The translations under genes were made by a program, and so were the position numbers. Shown one piece after another: positions 52,427-60,433 of a DNA stretch of 64,000 bases (positions are counted from its first letter, which is position 1; each line of letters begins with the position of its first letter). Source of the DNA: Paraburkholderia heleia NBRC 101817 (GTDB taxonomy: Bacteria > Pseudomonadota > Gammaproteobacteria > Burkholderiales > Burkholderiaceae); NCBI RefSeq assembly GCF_000739775.1, contig NZ_BBJH01000030.1, forward strand, positions 86,060-150,059, in the 5' to 3' direction. The notes below the pieces were generated by a model. It was given only the letters and a program-made list of their open reading frames with translations, ran no database searches and had not been told where the DNA came from.

Positions 52427-54400
52427 TCACTTCGCGCCGAACGGCGACACCATTGCATTCGCGGTGGTCGAGCTCGCCATCGCCGGCGTCCACCGATAGA
52501 CCACAGCGCTCGCAGCGTTGTAATCATCCTTCGTCACGACATACTCGCCCGTCGAGCGCAGTAACGCGCGCAGGCCGTACATCGAATCCACGTCGTTGCC
52601 CACGTACACTGCACTCGAGTTGCTATTGACGAGCGTCGTGTCGAGCGCGCCCGTGGTGAGGTTGAACGCATCGATGTTCGGCACGGTGTGCACGTAGCCG
52701 ACGAACAGATAGTTTCCAGCGGCCGCAATCGATTTGGGATTCGCACTCGTGAGCGTGATCACCGGATCCGGCGCGCCCGTATTGCCGGCGAGCCAGCCGT
52801 GATACACCTCGACGCGCGTGCCAACCGCCGTCCAGTCGGTGATGCTCGCGTCTTCTCCCGTGAGGATCATCGTGTCGCTTTCGGGCAGGTAGACGATGCG
52901 TGTGAGCCGCGAGATCGTGGCGGGAATCGGCGTGGTGACCGCGGCGCCCCACAGCGGCTTGCCGGCCGGGTCGAAGCCCGTCAGCGGGTAGTGGGAAATG
53001 ACGTTGGTCTTGTCGAGGCCGACCCACAAGCCGCCCTTGCTGTCGAGACAAAAGCCGTTGCGCACCGGGGCCGTCGTATTGAACGCCGTCCCCGGCAGCG
53101 TGTAATCCGGAATGGCGATATAGCCACTCGCCGCGTTGAAGTGGAAGAAGTAGAACGTATCGGGATTCTGGCCCGCAGCCACGAGAATGCGCTTGCCACC
53201 CACGCTCGCCACCTGCGCGAAATGCTCGCCTCGCGCGGTATCGGCGAGATTGATGCGCGGATCGGACGGATACGTGATCGGGTCGACGGTGTTGGCGACG
53301 AAGGTGCCGCCGGCGGTGCCCGAGTAGAGGTTCATGCCGCCGTAGAACAGCGCGCCATCGGTCGCCGGGTCCGGTGCCGCATTGCCTTCGAAATTGAGCG
53401 ACTGGAGCTTCCAGCGCAGCGCGCCGGTGCCGTCGTAAGCCTGCAGATCGGTGCCGCCGTTGCGGCCGAGGTCCCACGAGCCGCCCCACGGATTGTTCAG
53501 CACGTACAGCGTGCCCGCGGCATCCTTGCCGATACCGACCACGCGTGTAAAGCGCTTGTCGCCCACCTGTCCCTTGATGCCCGTGGTCGTGTCGAGATAG
53601 CCGCCCAGGACGCCGAACGTGCCGGTTTGAGAAGGCGCGCCCGCTACGCTGAAGGTCTTGATGTCCATGTCGGGCCCCGAGTCGCCGATCATCAACTGTG
53701 AGGTCTGCGAATCGAAATACAGCGACGACGGGCGCGCCGTGGACGCCAGCTGGATGGTGTTCAGGAGCTGCCCGCCGGCGCTGAATTCGAACACGGCGCC
53801 CGCGCTTTTCTGGGCGACCCAGAGGTTGCCGCCCGCGTCGAGCGTCAGCGCGCCCGGGGCCGCCACGCCGATATCGCGTTGCCAGGCGCCGTCGGTGGTG
53901 TACACGCGCACGCGGTTGCCGGGGAAATCGCTCACGTAGAGCAGCGAGCCGGAAGTCGCGAGTCCGGTGATGACATCGGCGAGCTTTTCGGTCGTATCGG
54001 CGCTCACGGGGATCAGCATGTCGCGCGCGCCGCTCGTGCGGTTGTAGCGCCCGACGTTGCCGCTGCCATACGCGGCGTTGTACTGCATGGCGACGAATAG
54101 CGAAGTCGCGTTGCCCGTGATCGCGCCGCCCTGGAAGTCTCCATGCCCGCCGATCGAGCCGAGGCTCTGGCCGTTCTGGTAAATCGCCACGCCGCCTTCG
54201 TTTTCATCCCACATCGACGACGTATAGACGACGCCTTCGGGCGCGACCCACAGCGAACGAGCCACGTTGCCCACGTGCGTCGCGTTGGTGCCGTAGGTGT
54301 TCGCAATCCAGTCGGTGGAGTATTGCGCTTCGCAAACGGGTGAAACCGTTGCGGCGAGAGCGGCCGCCAGCCATGCTGCGCCGAGTCGATGCAGGATCAT
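52427..54400 (-). CDS. Secreted NHL-type beta-propeller-like protein
   Basis: A 657-residue exported protein (signal peptide MILHRLGAAWLAAALAATVS..., cut near CEA-QY) with repeated NHL/propeller-like blades: LYVSDFPGNRVRVYTTDG, LTLDAGGNLWVAQKSAGAVFEF, GIGKDAAGTLYVLNNPWGG, CLDSKGGLWVGLDKTNVISHY. There is no catalytic signature or lipobox. Such proteins usually bind ligands or the surface. It is a single gene between two terminators; the 288-bp gap upstream (54401-54688) shows only a tRNA T-arm-like string and a terminator. Function unknown. Confidence 0.7.
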   Translation of the reverse strand: MILHRLGAAWLAAALAATVSPVCEAQYSTDWIANTYGTNATHVGNVARSLWVAPEGVVYTSSMWDENEGGVAIYQNGQSLGSIGGHGDFQGGAITGNATSLFVAMQYNAAYGSGNVGRYNRTSGARDMLIPVSADTTEKLADVITGLATSGSLLYVSDFPGNRVRVYTTDGAWQRDIGVAAPGALTLDAGGNLWVAQKSAGAVFEFSAGGQLLNTIQLASTARPSSLYFDSQTSQLMIGDSGPDMDIKTFSVAGAPSQTGTFGVLGGYLDTTTGIKGQVGDKRFTRVVGIGKDAAGTLYVLNNPWGGSWDLGRNGGTDLQAYDGTGALRWKLQSLNFEGNAAPDPATDGALFYGGMNLYSGTAGGTFVANTVDPITYPSDPRINLADTARGEHFAQVASVGGKRILVAAGQNPDTFYFFHFNAASGYIAIPDYTLPGTAFNTTAPVRNGFCLDSKGGLWVGLDKTNVISHYPLTGFDPAGKPLWGAAVTTPIPATISRLTRIVYLPESDTMILTGEDASITDWTAVGTRVEVYHGWLAGNTGAPDPVITLTSANPKSIAAAGNYLFVGYVHTVPNIDAFNLTTGALDTTLVNSNSSAVYVGNDVDSMYGLRALLRSTGEYVVTKDDYNAASAVVYRWTPAMASSTTANAMVSPFGAK

Positions 54401-54624
54401 GAAAGATGATTTGATGCGTACACCTTACGGTGCACCGGTTGAAGATGCCGTGTTGCCTGCGTGGCAAACGCGCAGTCCGGTTCCCGACGGTTCGAATCCG
54501 TGCGCGCCGCCGCGCGCGGCGTCATGTGTCGAAATGGTGTGGAACTTCGTCAAGGTTAACGGCAGCTGCACGGCGAGAATTGAGTGCTTTTTGAGCGAAC
54601 GCCGAGCCGCGAAGGTTACAGGCG

Positions 54625-54659
54625 TAAAAAAAAGCGCGACGGCCTTCGCCATCGCGCCT
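54625..54659 (-). terminator. Intrinsic terminator of the cstA-ybdD operon
   Basis: Read on the minus strand, GCGCGATGG pairs with CCGTCGCGC (one mismatch) and is followed by eight Ts. It lies 30 bases past the YbdD/YjiX-family stop codon. Confidence 0.9.
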
Positions 54660-54688
54660 CGTGCCGAGCGTATCCGCTTAGCGGGGAG

Positions 54689-54895
54689 TCAGCAGCACTT
54701 TCCTGCGCCCGACCCATAGCGGGCGTTTTGCCGCTCGCGGAAAAACGCCTCGTAAGTCATGACCGGACGGTCGGGATGCATCGCGCGCGCATGCGCGACG
54801 TAGCCCTCGTAGTCCGGCAAACCGACCATCAAACGCATGGCCTGGCCGAGATAGCGCCCGGCCGTCTGCACGTTGTCGCGAAGTCCCGAGAACAT
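54689..54895 (-). CDS. YbdD/YjiX family small protein
   Basis: A 68-residue protein of the YbdD/YjiX family, whose genes nearly always follow cstA or its paralogue btsT. Recognised by LMVGLPDYEGYVAHARAMHPDRPVMTYEAFF and the Cys pair at the end (GKCC). In Escherichia coli YbdD is needed for CstA-dependent pyruvate uptake, to my knowledge. GGAG precedes the start, 26 bases after cstA. Confidence 0.92.
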   Translation of the reverse strand: MFSGLRDNVQTAGRYLGQAMRLMVGLPDYEGYVAHARAMHPDRPVMTYEAFFRERQNARYGSGAGKCC

Positions 54896-54921
54896 GGTGT
54901 GCTCCGTTCAGTCACGTCGGT

Positions 54922-57009
54922 TCAATGCACGCGATTCGTCACGGCCGCCACGCCGCCCGCCGGCATCGCCTGATACGGCGTTTCCTGCACGGTCGGACGC
55001 TCGATGCGGCGTGCACGCGCAATCGCGATCAGGCCATACACCACGATGCTCACCACCACGAAGATGAACAGGCCCGAGAGCGCGGCATCGACGTAGTCGT
55101 TGAACACCATGCGCTGCATCTGTTCGAGCGACTTGGCGGGAGCGACGATCTTGCCGTCAGCAATCGCCGCCGAAAGCTTCTGTGCGTGCGCGACGAAGCT
55201 CACCTTCGGGTTGCTGTCGAAGATCTTCTGCCAGCCGGCCGTGAGCGTGCAGATGAGAAGCCACACCGTGGGCAACGCCGTGACCCACGCGAACTTCTCG
55301 CGCTTCATCTTGAAGAGAACGACAGTGGCGAGCATGAGCGCGATACCGGCGAGCATCTGGTTCGAGATACCGAAGAGCGGCCACAGCGTATTGATGCCGC
55401 CAAGCGGATCGACCACGCCCTGGTAGAGGAAATAGCCCCACGCGGCCACGCACAGGGCCGTGGCGATCAGGTTGGCCGGCAGCGACTCCGTGCGCTTGAG
55501 CGACGGGTGGAACGTGCCGAGCAGGTCTTGCAGCATGAAGCGGCCTGCGCGCGTGCCCGCGTCGACGGCGGTCAGGATGAAGAGCGCCTCGAAGAGGATG
55601 GCGAAGTGATACCAGAACGCCATCATCGCCTCGCCGCCCACCACCTGGTGCAGGATCTGCGCCATGCCCACGGCCAGCGTCGGTGCGCCGCCGGCGCGCG
55701 CGACGATGGTCGTTTCGCCGACGGCCTGGGCCGTGTGCGTGAGCATGTCCGGCGTCAGCACGAAGCCCCAGTGGCCCACCGTTGCCGCGACGGCGTCCGG
55801 CGTCGTGCCGAGCACGGCGAGCGGTGCGTTCATCGCGAAGTACACGCCCGGCTCGATCACCGAGGCAGCCACGAGCGCCATGATCGCGACGAACGACTCC
55901 ATCAGCATCGCGCCGTAACCGATGAAGCGCGCGTTGGTTTCGTTATCGAGCAACTTGGGCGTCGTGCCCGACGAGATCAGCGCATGGAAGCCCGACACCG
56001 AGCCGCACGCGATCGTGATGAAGAGGAACGGGAACAGGTTGCCCGACCAGACCGGACCCGTGCCGTCGATGAACTTCGTGAAGGCCGGCATCTTCAGTTC
56101 CGGCGCAACGATCAGAATGCCGATCGCGAGCGCGAGGATCGTGCCGATCTTGAGGAACGTCGAGAGATAGTCGCGCGGCGCGAGCAACAGCCACACCGGC
56201 AGCACCGAGGCGACGAAGCCATAGCCGATCAGGATCCAGGTGAGCTGCGTGCCCGTGAACGTGAACCAGGCCGCAAGCGTGGGCGAATCGTGCACGTGCT
56301 GGCCGAAGGCGATGGAAGCCATCAGCAGTACGAAACCGATGATCGAGATCTCGCCGATCCTGCCCGGGCGGATGTAGCGCACGTAGAGGCCCATGAAGAT
56401 CGCGATGGGAATCGTCGCGGCCACCGTGAACGTGCCCCACGGCGAGTTCGTGAGCGCCTTCACCACGATCAGCGCGAGCACCGCGAGGATGATGATCATG
56501 ATGAGGAAGGTGCCGAACAGCGCGATCACGCCGGGCACCGGGCCGAGCTCCATCTTCACGAGGTCGCCGAGCGAGCGGCCGTCGCGGCGCGTGGAGAGGA
56601 ACAGCACCACGAAGTCCTGCACGGCGCCCGCGAACACCACGCCCGCGAGAATCCACAGCATGCCGGGCATGTAGCCCATCTGCGCGGCCAGCACCGGGCC
56701 CACGAGCGGCCCGGCGCCCGCGATCGCCGCGAAGTGATGGCCGAACAGCACGTACTTGTTGGTGGGCACGAAGTCGAGCCCGTCGTTGTGGCGCACGGCC
56801 GGCGTCATGCGCAGGCCGTCCAGCTGCAGGACCGTGCTCGCAATGAAGCGGCTATAGAAGCGATACGCGATCAGATAGACGCACACGGCACAGATCACGA
56901 TCCACAGTGCGCTGATTCGCTCGCCGTGTGCGAGCGCGATGGTGCCGAACGCGAACGCGCCAAGCAGCGCGACCAGCGTCCAGACGACAAAACTGGATGT
57001 CCGACTCAT
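54922..57009 (-). CDS. cstA: Carbon-starvation transporter CstA (pyruvate/peptide)
   Basis: About 695 residues and some 16-18 membrane helices. The family signature VRHNDGLDFVPTNKYVLFGHHFAAIAGAGPLVGPVLA and the conserved RRDGRSLGDLVKMELG are present (quoted in part). CstA and its paralogue BtsT import pyruvate; peptide uptake has also been proposed. It forms an operon with the YbdD/YjiX gene and faces a two-component system that probably controls it. The ATG at 57009 precedes the first helix directly. Confidence 0.93.
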   Translation of the reverse strand: MSRTSSFVVWTLVALLGAFAFGTIALAHGERISALWIVICAVCVYLIAYRFYSRFIASTVLQLDGLRMTPAVRHNDGLDFVPTNKYVLFGHHFAAIAGAGPLVGPVLAAQMGYMPGMLWILAGVVFAGAVQDFVVLFLSTRRDGRSLGDLVKMELGPVPGVIALFGTFLIMIIILAVLALIVVKALTNSPWGTFTVAATIPIAIFMGLYVRYIRPGRIGEISIIGFVLLMASIAFGQHVHDSPTLAAWFTFTGTQLTWILIGYGFVASVLPVWLLLAPRDYLSTFLKIGTILALAIGILIVAPELKMPAFTKFIDGTGPVWSGNLFPFLFITIACGSVSGFHALISSGTTPKLLDNETNARFIGYGAMLMESFVAIMALVAASVIEPGVYFAMNAPLAVLGTTPDAVAATVGHWGFVLTPDMLTHTAQAVGETTIVARAGGAPTLAVGMAQILHQVVGGEAMMAFWYHFAILFEALFILTAVDAGTRAGRFMLQDLLGTFHPSLKRTESLPANLIATALCVAAWGYFLYQGVVDPLGGINTLWPLFGISNQMLAGIALMLATVVLFKMKREKFAWVTALPTVWLLICTLTAGWQKIFDSNPKVSFVAHAQKLSAAIADGKIVAPAKSLEQMQRMVFNDYVDAALSGLFIFVVVSIVVYGLIAIARARRIERPTVQETPYQAMPAGGVAAVTNRVH

Positions 57010-57167
57010 GCGGTGTCTCCATTATGTTTTTAGCTTTGTGCCGGCATCGGAACCGGACCCTGACGCGCCGTCCACAGCATCGCGGCGATGGCGGCGCATG
57101 CATGACGCATTGCGCCATGTCGTGGGCGGTAGTATTCGCTTTCGGACCGTCAGCCACAACCGGACAA

Positions 57168-57198
57168 CTACGTAAGCGCGCTACGTAGAACTACGTAG
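57168..57198. promoter_or_regulatory. Three CTACGTA repeats between cstA and the two-component genes
   Basis: CTACGTA occurs at 57168-57174, 57181-57187 and 57191-57197; the last two extend to the perfect palindrome CTACGTAG. They lie about 160-190 bases before cstA and 150-180 before the kinase start, within a 338-bp gap that otherwise holds only a 7-bp inverted repeat (TCGTTGC/GCAACGA, 57212-57229). They are strong candidates for binding by the adjacent NarL-type regulator. Confidence 0.6.
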
Positions 57199-57347
57199 AG
57201 AAGACAACATGTCGTTGCATGCGCAACGATATTCGCGGCAGCCGGGCAGGGCGCCGCGCAAGGGCGCCATCTCGCGCGGCGCGTGATTTTGGCGCCTGCG
57301 CCGCCCGCGCCCGGTTATGCTTGCAGACTCAGCTTCCGAACCCCGTC

Positions 57348-58841
57348 ATGCCCGCCCCATTTTTCTTCGCCGACCGCCGCCTGAAGACGAAAATCTTCCT
57401 GCTTGCGGTCGTGCCGTTCCTCGCCGCCATTGCCGGCATCGGGATCGGCGTGCGCCAGCAGGCCACGCAGCTCGCGCAAACGCAGCACGCGACCATGCAG
57501 AGCGCCTATCTGTCGAGCAAGGAGATCGAGCTGCGCCATTATGTGGAGCTGGCCACGAGCGCCATTGCGCCGCTCTACGCGCCCGAGGACAACGCGAGCG
57601 CCGCGATGCCCGCGCCCGGGAGCGAAGCCGACCGCCAGCTGGCCGCACTAGCCGTGCTGCAGAAGATGGACTTCGGCCCCGACGGCTACTTCTTCGTCTA
57701 CGACATGCACGGGCGCTCGCTCATGCATCCGCGCGAGCCTGCGCTCGTCGGCCAGGATCTCTGGAACCTGCGCGACCCACAGGGCGCGCTCACGATCCAG
57801 CAACTGATTGCCGCAGCCCGGCGCGGCGGCGGCTACGTGCGCTATATGTGGCACCGGCCGTCCACGGGCAAGCTCGCGCCCAAGCTCGGCTACGTCGTGC
57901 CGCTGCCGCGCTGGGGCTGGATGATCGGCACCGGCATCTATCTCGACGACGTCGATTCGACGCTCGCGCACATCGACGAGCGCGCCTCCGCGAATATCGA
58001 GCACACCATTCAGTGGCTCGGCGTGATCGCACTCGCGGGCGTGCTCGTGATCGCGCTCGGCGCGCTCGTGCTCAATGTGAGCGAGCACCGCAGCACCGAT
58101 GCCAAACTCAAGCGCCTCGCGCAGCAGGTGGTCGAGTCGCAGGAGCAGGAGCGGGCGCGGCTCTCGCGCGAACTGCACGACGGCATCAGCCAGATGCTCG
58201 TGTCGGTGAAGCTGCTGCTGGAGTCGGCGCTGGCGCGCTTCGAGCGCGGCGAAACGCGCGTGCCTGCCGCCGAAGCGTCGCTCGCCACCGGCCTCTCACG
58301 TCTTTCCGACACGCTGCGCGAAGTGCGCAGCATCTCGCACGCGCTGCGGCCCTCGATGCTCGACGACCTGGGCCTTGCAGCCGCGCTGGAGCAGCTCACA
58401 CGCGAGATGGCCGGGCAAACCGGCATCGAGATCGCCTTCACGCAAACCGCGCCAAAGCCGGCGAGCCGGAAGACGCGAGTCCCCACGCTGCCGGACGCCG
58501 TCAACACCGTACTCTTTCGCATTGCGCAGGAAGCGCTCACCAACATCGTGCGGCATGCGCAAGCGGCCCGCGCCGCGCTCACGCTCGAGGTCGCCGCGAG
58601 CGGCGTGACGCTCGGCATTGCCGACAACGGCCGCGGCTTCGACGTGGCGCACGCGCTGGCCGACCCGCGCGCGGGTCTGGGCCTGCGCAACATGCGCGAG
58701 CGCCTGGAGTCGCTCGGCGGCCGTCTCGACATCACCTCGCAGCCGGGACACACGCTCGTCACCGCGTGGGTGCCGATTGCGTCCGGTGCAGCATCCCATG
58801 CAGCATCGAAAGCCGCCGCCGTACCGGGAACGCCGACATGA
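57348..58841 (+). CDS. Cache-domain sensor histidine kinase (HisKA_3 type)
   Basis: About 497 residues: membrane helix 15-36, periplasmic single-Cache (sCache_2) sensor about 37-221 (DGYFFVYDMHGRSLMHP; LPRWGWMIGTGIYLDD), second helix 222-243, HisKA_3 dimerisation domain with phospho-His277 (RLSRELHDGISQM), and HATPase_c (EALTNIVRHAQA; IADNGRGF; GLGLRNMRERLE). sCache_2 sensors often bind short carboxylates. Translationally coupled to the regulator gene (ATGA). The start at 57348 begins just before helix 1. Confidence 0.92.
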   Translation: MPAPFFFADRRLKTKIFLLAVVPFLAAIAGIGIGVRQQATQLAQTQHATMQSAYLSSKEIELRHYVELATSAIAPLYAPEDNASAAMPAPGSEADRQLAALAVLQKMDFGPDGYFFVYDMHGRSLMHPREPALVGQDLWNLRDPQGALTIQQLIAAARRGGGYVRYMWHRPSTGKLAPKLGYVVPLPRWGWMIGTGIYLDDVDSTLAHIDERASANIEHTIQWLGVIALAGVLVIALGALVLNVSEHRSTDAKLKRLAQQVVESQEQERARLSRELHDGISQMLVSVKLLLESALARFERGETRVPAAEASLATGLSRLSDTLREVRSISHALRPSMLDDLGLAAALEQLTREMAGQTGIEIAFTQTAPKPASRKTRVPTLPDAVNTVLFRIAQEALTNIVRHAQAARAALTLEVAASGVTLGIADNGRGFDVAHALADPRAGLGLRNMRERLESLGGRLDITSQPGHTLVTAWVPIASGAASHAASKAAAVPGTPT

Positions 58842-59509
58842 CGATGACGAATGCAAACGTGAACGATTCGACCAGCCCGGGCGCGAGGCCCGCGCGCCTC
58901 GTCCTCGTGGACGATCATCCGCTCGTGCGCGACGGCCTGCGCGCACGGCTCGAAGCCGTGCCGGGCTTCGAGGTGGCGGGCGAAGCCGGCAACGCCGACG
59001 AGGCCATCGCGCTCGCTGCGTCGCTCGAACCCGATCTCGTGCTGATGGACGTGGGCATGGCCGGCGTGAACGGCATCGCGCTCGCGGGCATTTTCCACGA
59101 GCGCTTTCCGGCCATCCGCGTATTGATGCTGTCGATGCACGACAACGTCGAATACGTGACCGAGGCGGTGCGCGCGGGCGCGAGCGGCTACGTGCTCAAG
59201 GATTCGCCGGCCACCGAAATCATCCGCGCGATCGAGGCGGTGCTGGCCGGCCGCACGTATTTCAGCGCGGGCTTGAGTGCGCGCATGATCCAGGCGTCTG
59301 CGCGCAGTACGCCCGTCGAGCGTCTCACGCCGCGCGAGCGGGACATACTCGACGCGCTCGCGCAAGGACTCTCGAGCAAGCAGATCGCGCAGCGCGAGGG
59401 ACTTTCGGTGCGCACGGTGGAAACGCACCGGCTCAACCTCAAGCGCAAGCTGGAGATCGAAGGCCAGGCGGAGTTGATCAAGTTCGCGGTGGAGCACCGC
59501 AGAAAGTGA
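58838..59509 (+). CDS. NarL/FixJ-family response regulator
   Basis: About 223 residues: a receiver domain with acidic Asp25/26, phospho-acceptor Asp71 (VLMDVGMAG) and switch Lys (YVLKDSP), then a LuxR-type helix-turn-helix (LTPRERDILDALAQGLSSKQIAQREGLSVRTVETHRLNLKRKL, about 160-205; quoted in part). It is the partner of the coupled kinase. Its likely targets are cstA and its own operon through the CTACGTA repeats. Confidence 0.93.
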   Translation: MTMTNANVNDSTSPGARPARLVLVDDHPLVRDGLRARLEAVPGFEVAGEAGNADEAIALAASLEPDLVLMDVGMAGVNGIALAGIFHERFPAIRVLMLSMHDNVEYVTEAVRAGASGYVLKDSPATEIIRAIEAVLAGRTYFSAGLSARMIQASARSTPVERLTPRERDILDALAQGLSSKQIAQREGLSVRTVETHRLNLKRKLEIEGQAELIKFAVEHRRK

Positions 59510-59583
59510 AACGGGCGCTTCGGGTTACCCGGAGCGCCGGCCAGGTCACAATGCGTGTGCAACCACCGATCGAGGTGCGGCGC

Positions 59584-60192
59584 TCAGCCGCGCGCGTTGT
59601 GGTCGACGAGGAACTTGATGAGCCCGTCGATGCCGCCCTTGGCGATCTGGTCGGCGAATTGCGTCTGGTAGACCTGGATCAGCCAGGCGCCCATCATGTT
59701 GATGTCGTAGATCTTCCAGCCGTTGGGCGTTTGCGCGAGGCGGTAGTCGATGGCGTCGTCGCCGCCGTTGCTGATCACATGCGACTGCACCACTGTGTCT
59801 TTCGCGCCGGCACCCGTGTTCGAGGGTGCGAACTTGAAGGTCACCTGGGTATCGCGCAATTGCGAGAGCGACGAGGCGTACGTCTTCACGAGCAGGAGTT
59901 GAAATTGCTCATACAGCTTCTGCTGTTGTTCGGGCGTGGCCGTCGCCCAGGGTTTGCCAACGGCGATACGCGTGGTGCGTTTGAAGTCGGTGGCGGGAAC
60001 GAAATGGGTCTCGACCACCTGGGTAATCTTGTTCATGTCGCCGCCGCGCGCCTGCGGGTCGGCCTGCATCGCCTTCACGGTGCCTTCCACGGCGGCCTTC
60101 ACGACGGCGTCCGGCGTGGTCTGCGCGAACGCGGCGCCCGAAACGCCCGTGAAACAGGCGGCGACGAAAAATGCGGTCAGGTAACGTTTCAT
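59584..60192 (-). CDS. MlaC/Ttg2D-family periplasmic lipid carrier (HpnM-like)
   Basis: About 202 residues with a signal peptide (cut after AFA near residue 23) and an MlaC fold (THFVPATDFKRTTRIAVGKPWATATPEQQQKLYEQFQLLLVKTYASSL; NGWKIYDINMMGAWLIQVYQTQF, quoted in part). MlaC ferries phospholipids between the membranes; the hopanoid-linked version is called HpnM. Its place divergent to hpnN-mlaA makes the HpnM reading reasonable. It is not next to an mlaFEDB set, which lies outside the window if present. Confidence 0.85.
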   Translation of the reverse strand: MKRYLTAFFVAACFTGVSGAAFAQTTPDAVVKAAVEGTVKAMQADPQARGGDMNKITQVVETHFVPATDFKRTTRIAVGKPWATATPEQQQKLYEQFQLLLVKTYASSLSQLRDTQVTFKFAPSNTGAGAKDTVVQSHVISNGGDDAIDYRLAQTPNGWKIYDINMMGAWLIQVYQTQFADQIAKGGIDGLIKFLVDHNARG

Positions 60193-60433
60193 ACGCTCTT
60201 CTGGAACAGTGAAATTCAGACGCCGGTACAGTGCGACTCAGTGCGTGCGGTTAACTGCAAGTGCAATCACGTAACCTTCGCGCCGCCGGCTGGGCCAGTA
60301 TAACGGCTTGGCAGATGCGCTGCCTGGGCGCCGCCTCGAGCCAGGTGTGCGTGACCCGCGCCGGGACGGCCGGGGCCGGTATACTTGTACGTTTCGCGTC
60401 AAAGAACCTAATTGACAGGGCCCCCTCGCCTGT

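Noticed and set aside
54481..54520. A tRNA T-arm-like string (GGTTCGAATCC at 54489-54499)
   Set aside because: Only four of five T-stem pairs form, and no acceptor, D-arm or anticodon arm can be drawn upstream, so it is not a tRNA gene. A remnant cannot be excluded but is unsupported.
54925..57033. A 702-codon open frame on the plus strand opposite cstA
   Set aside because: It is the His/Arg/Glu-rich mirror frame of a GC-rich membrane-protein gene and has no ribosome site or family resemblance; cstA is certain on the other strand.
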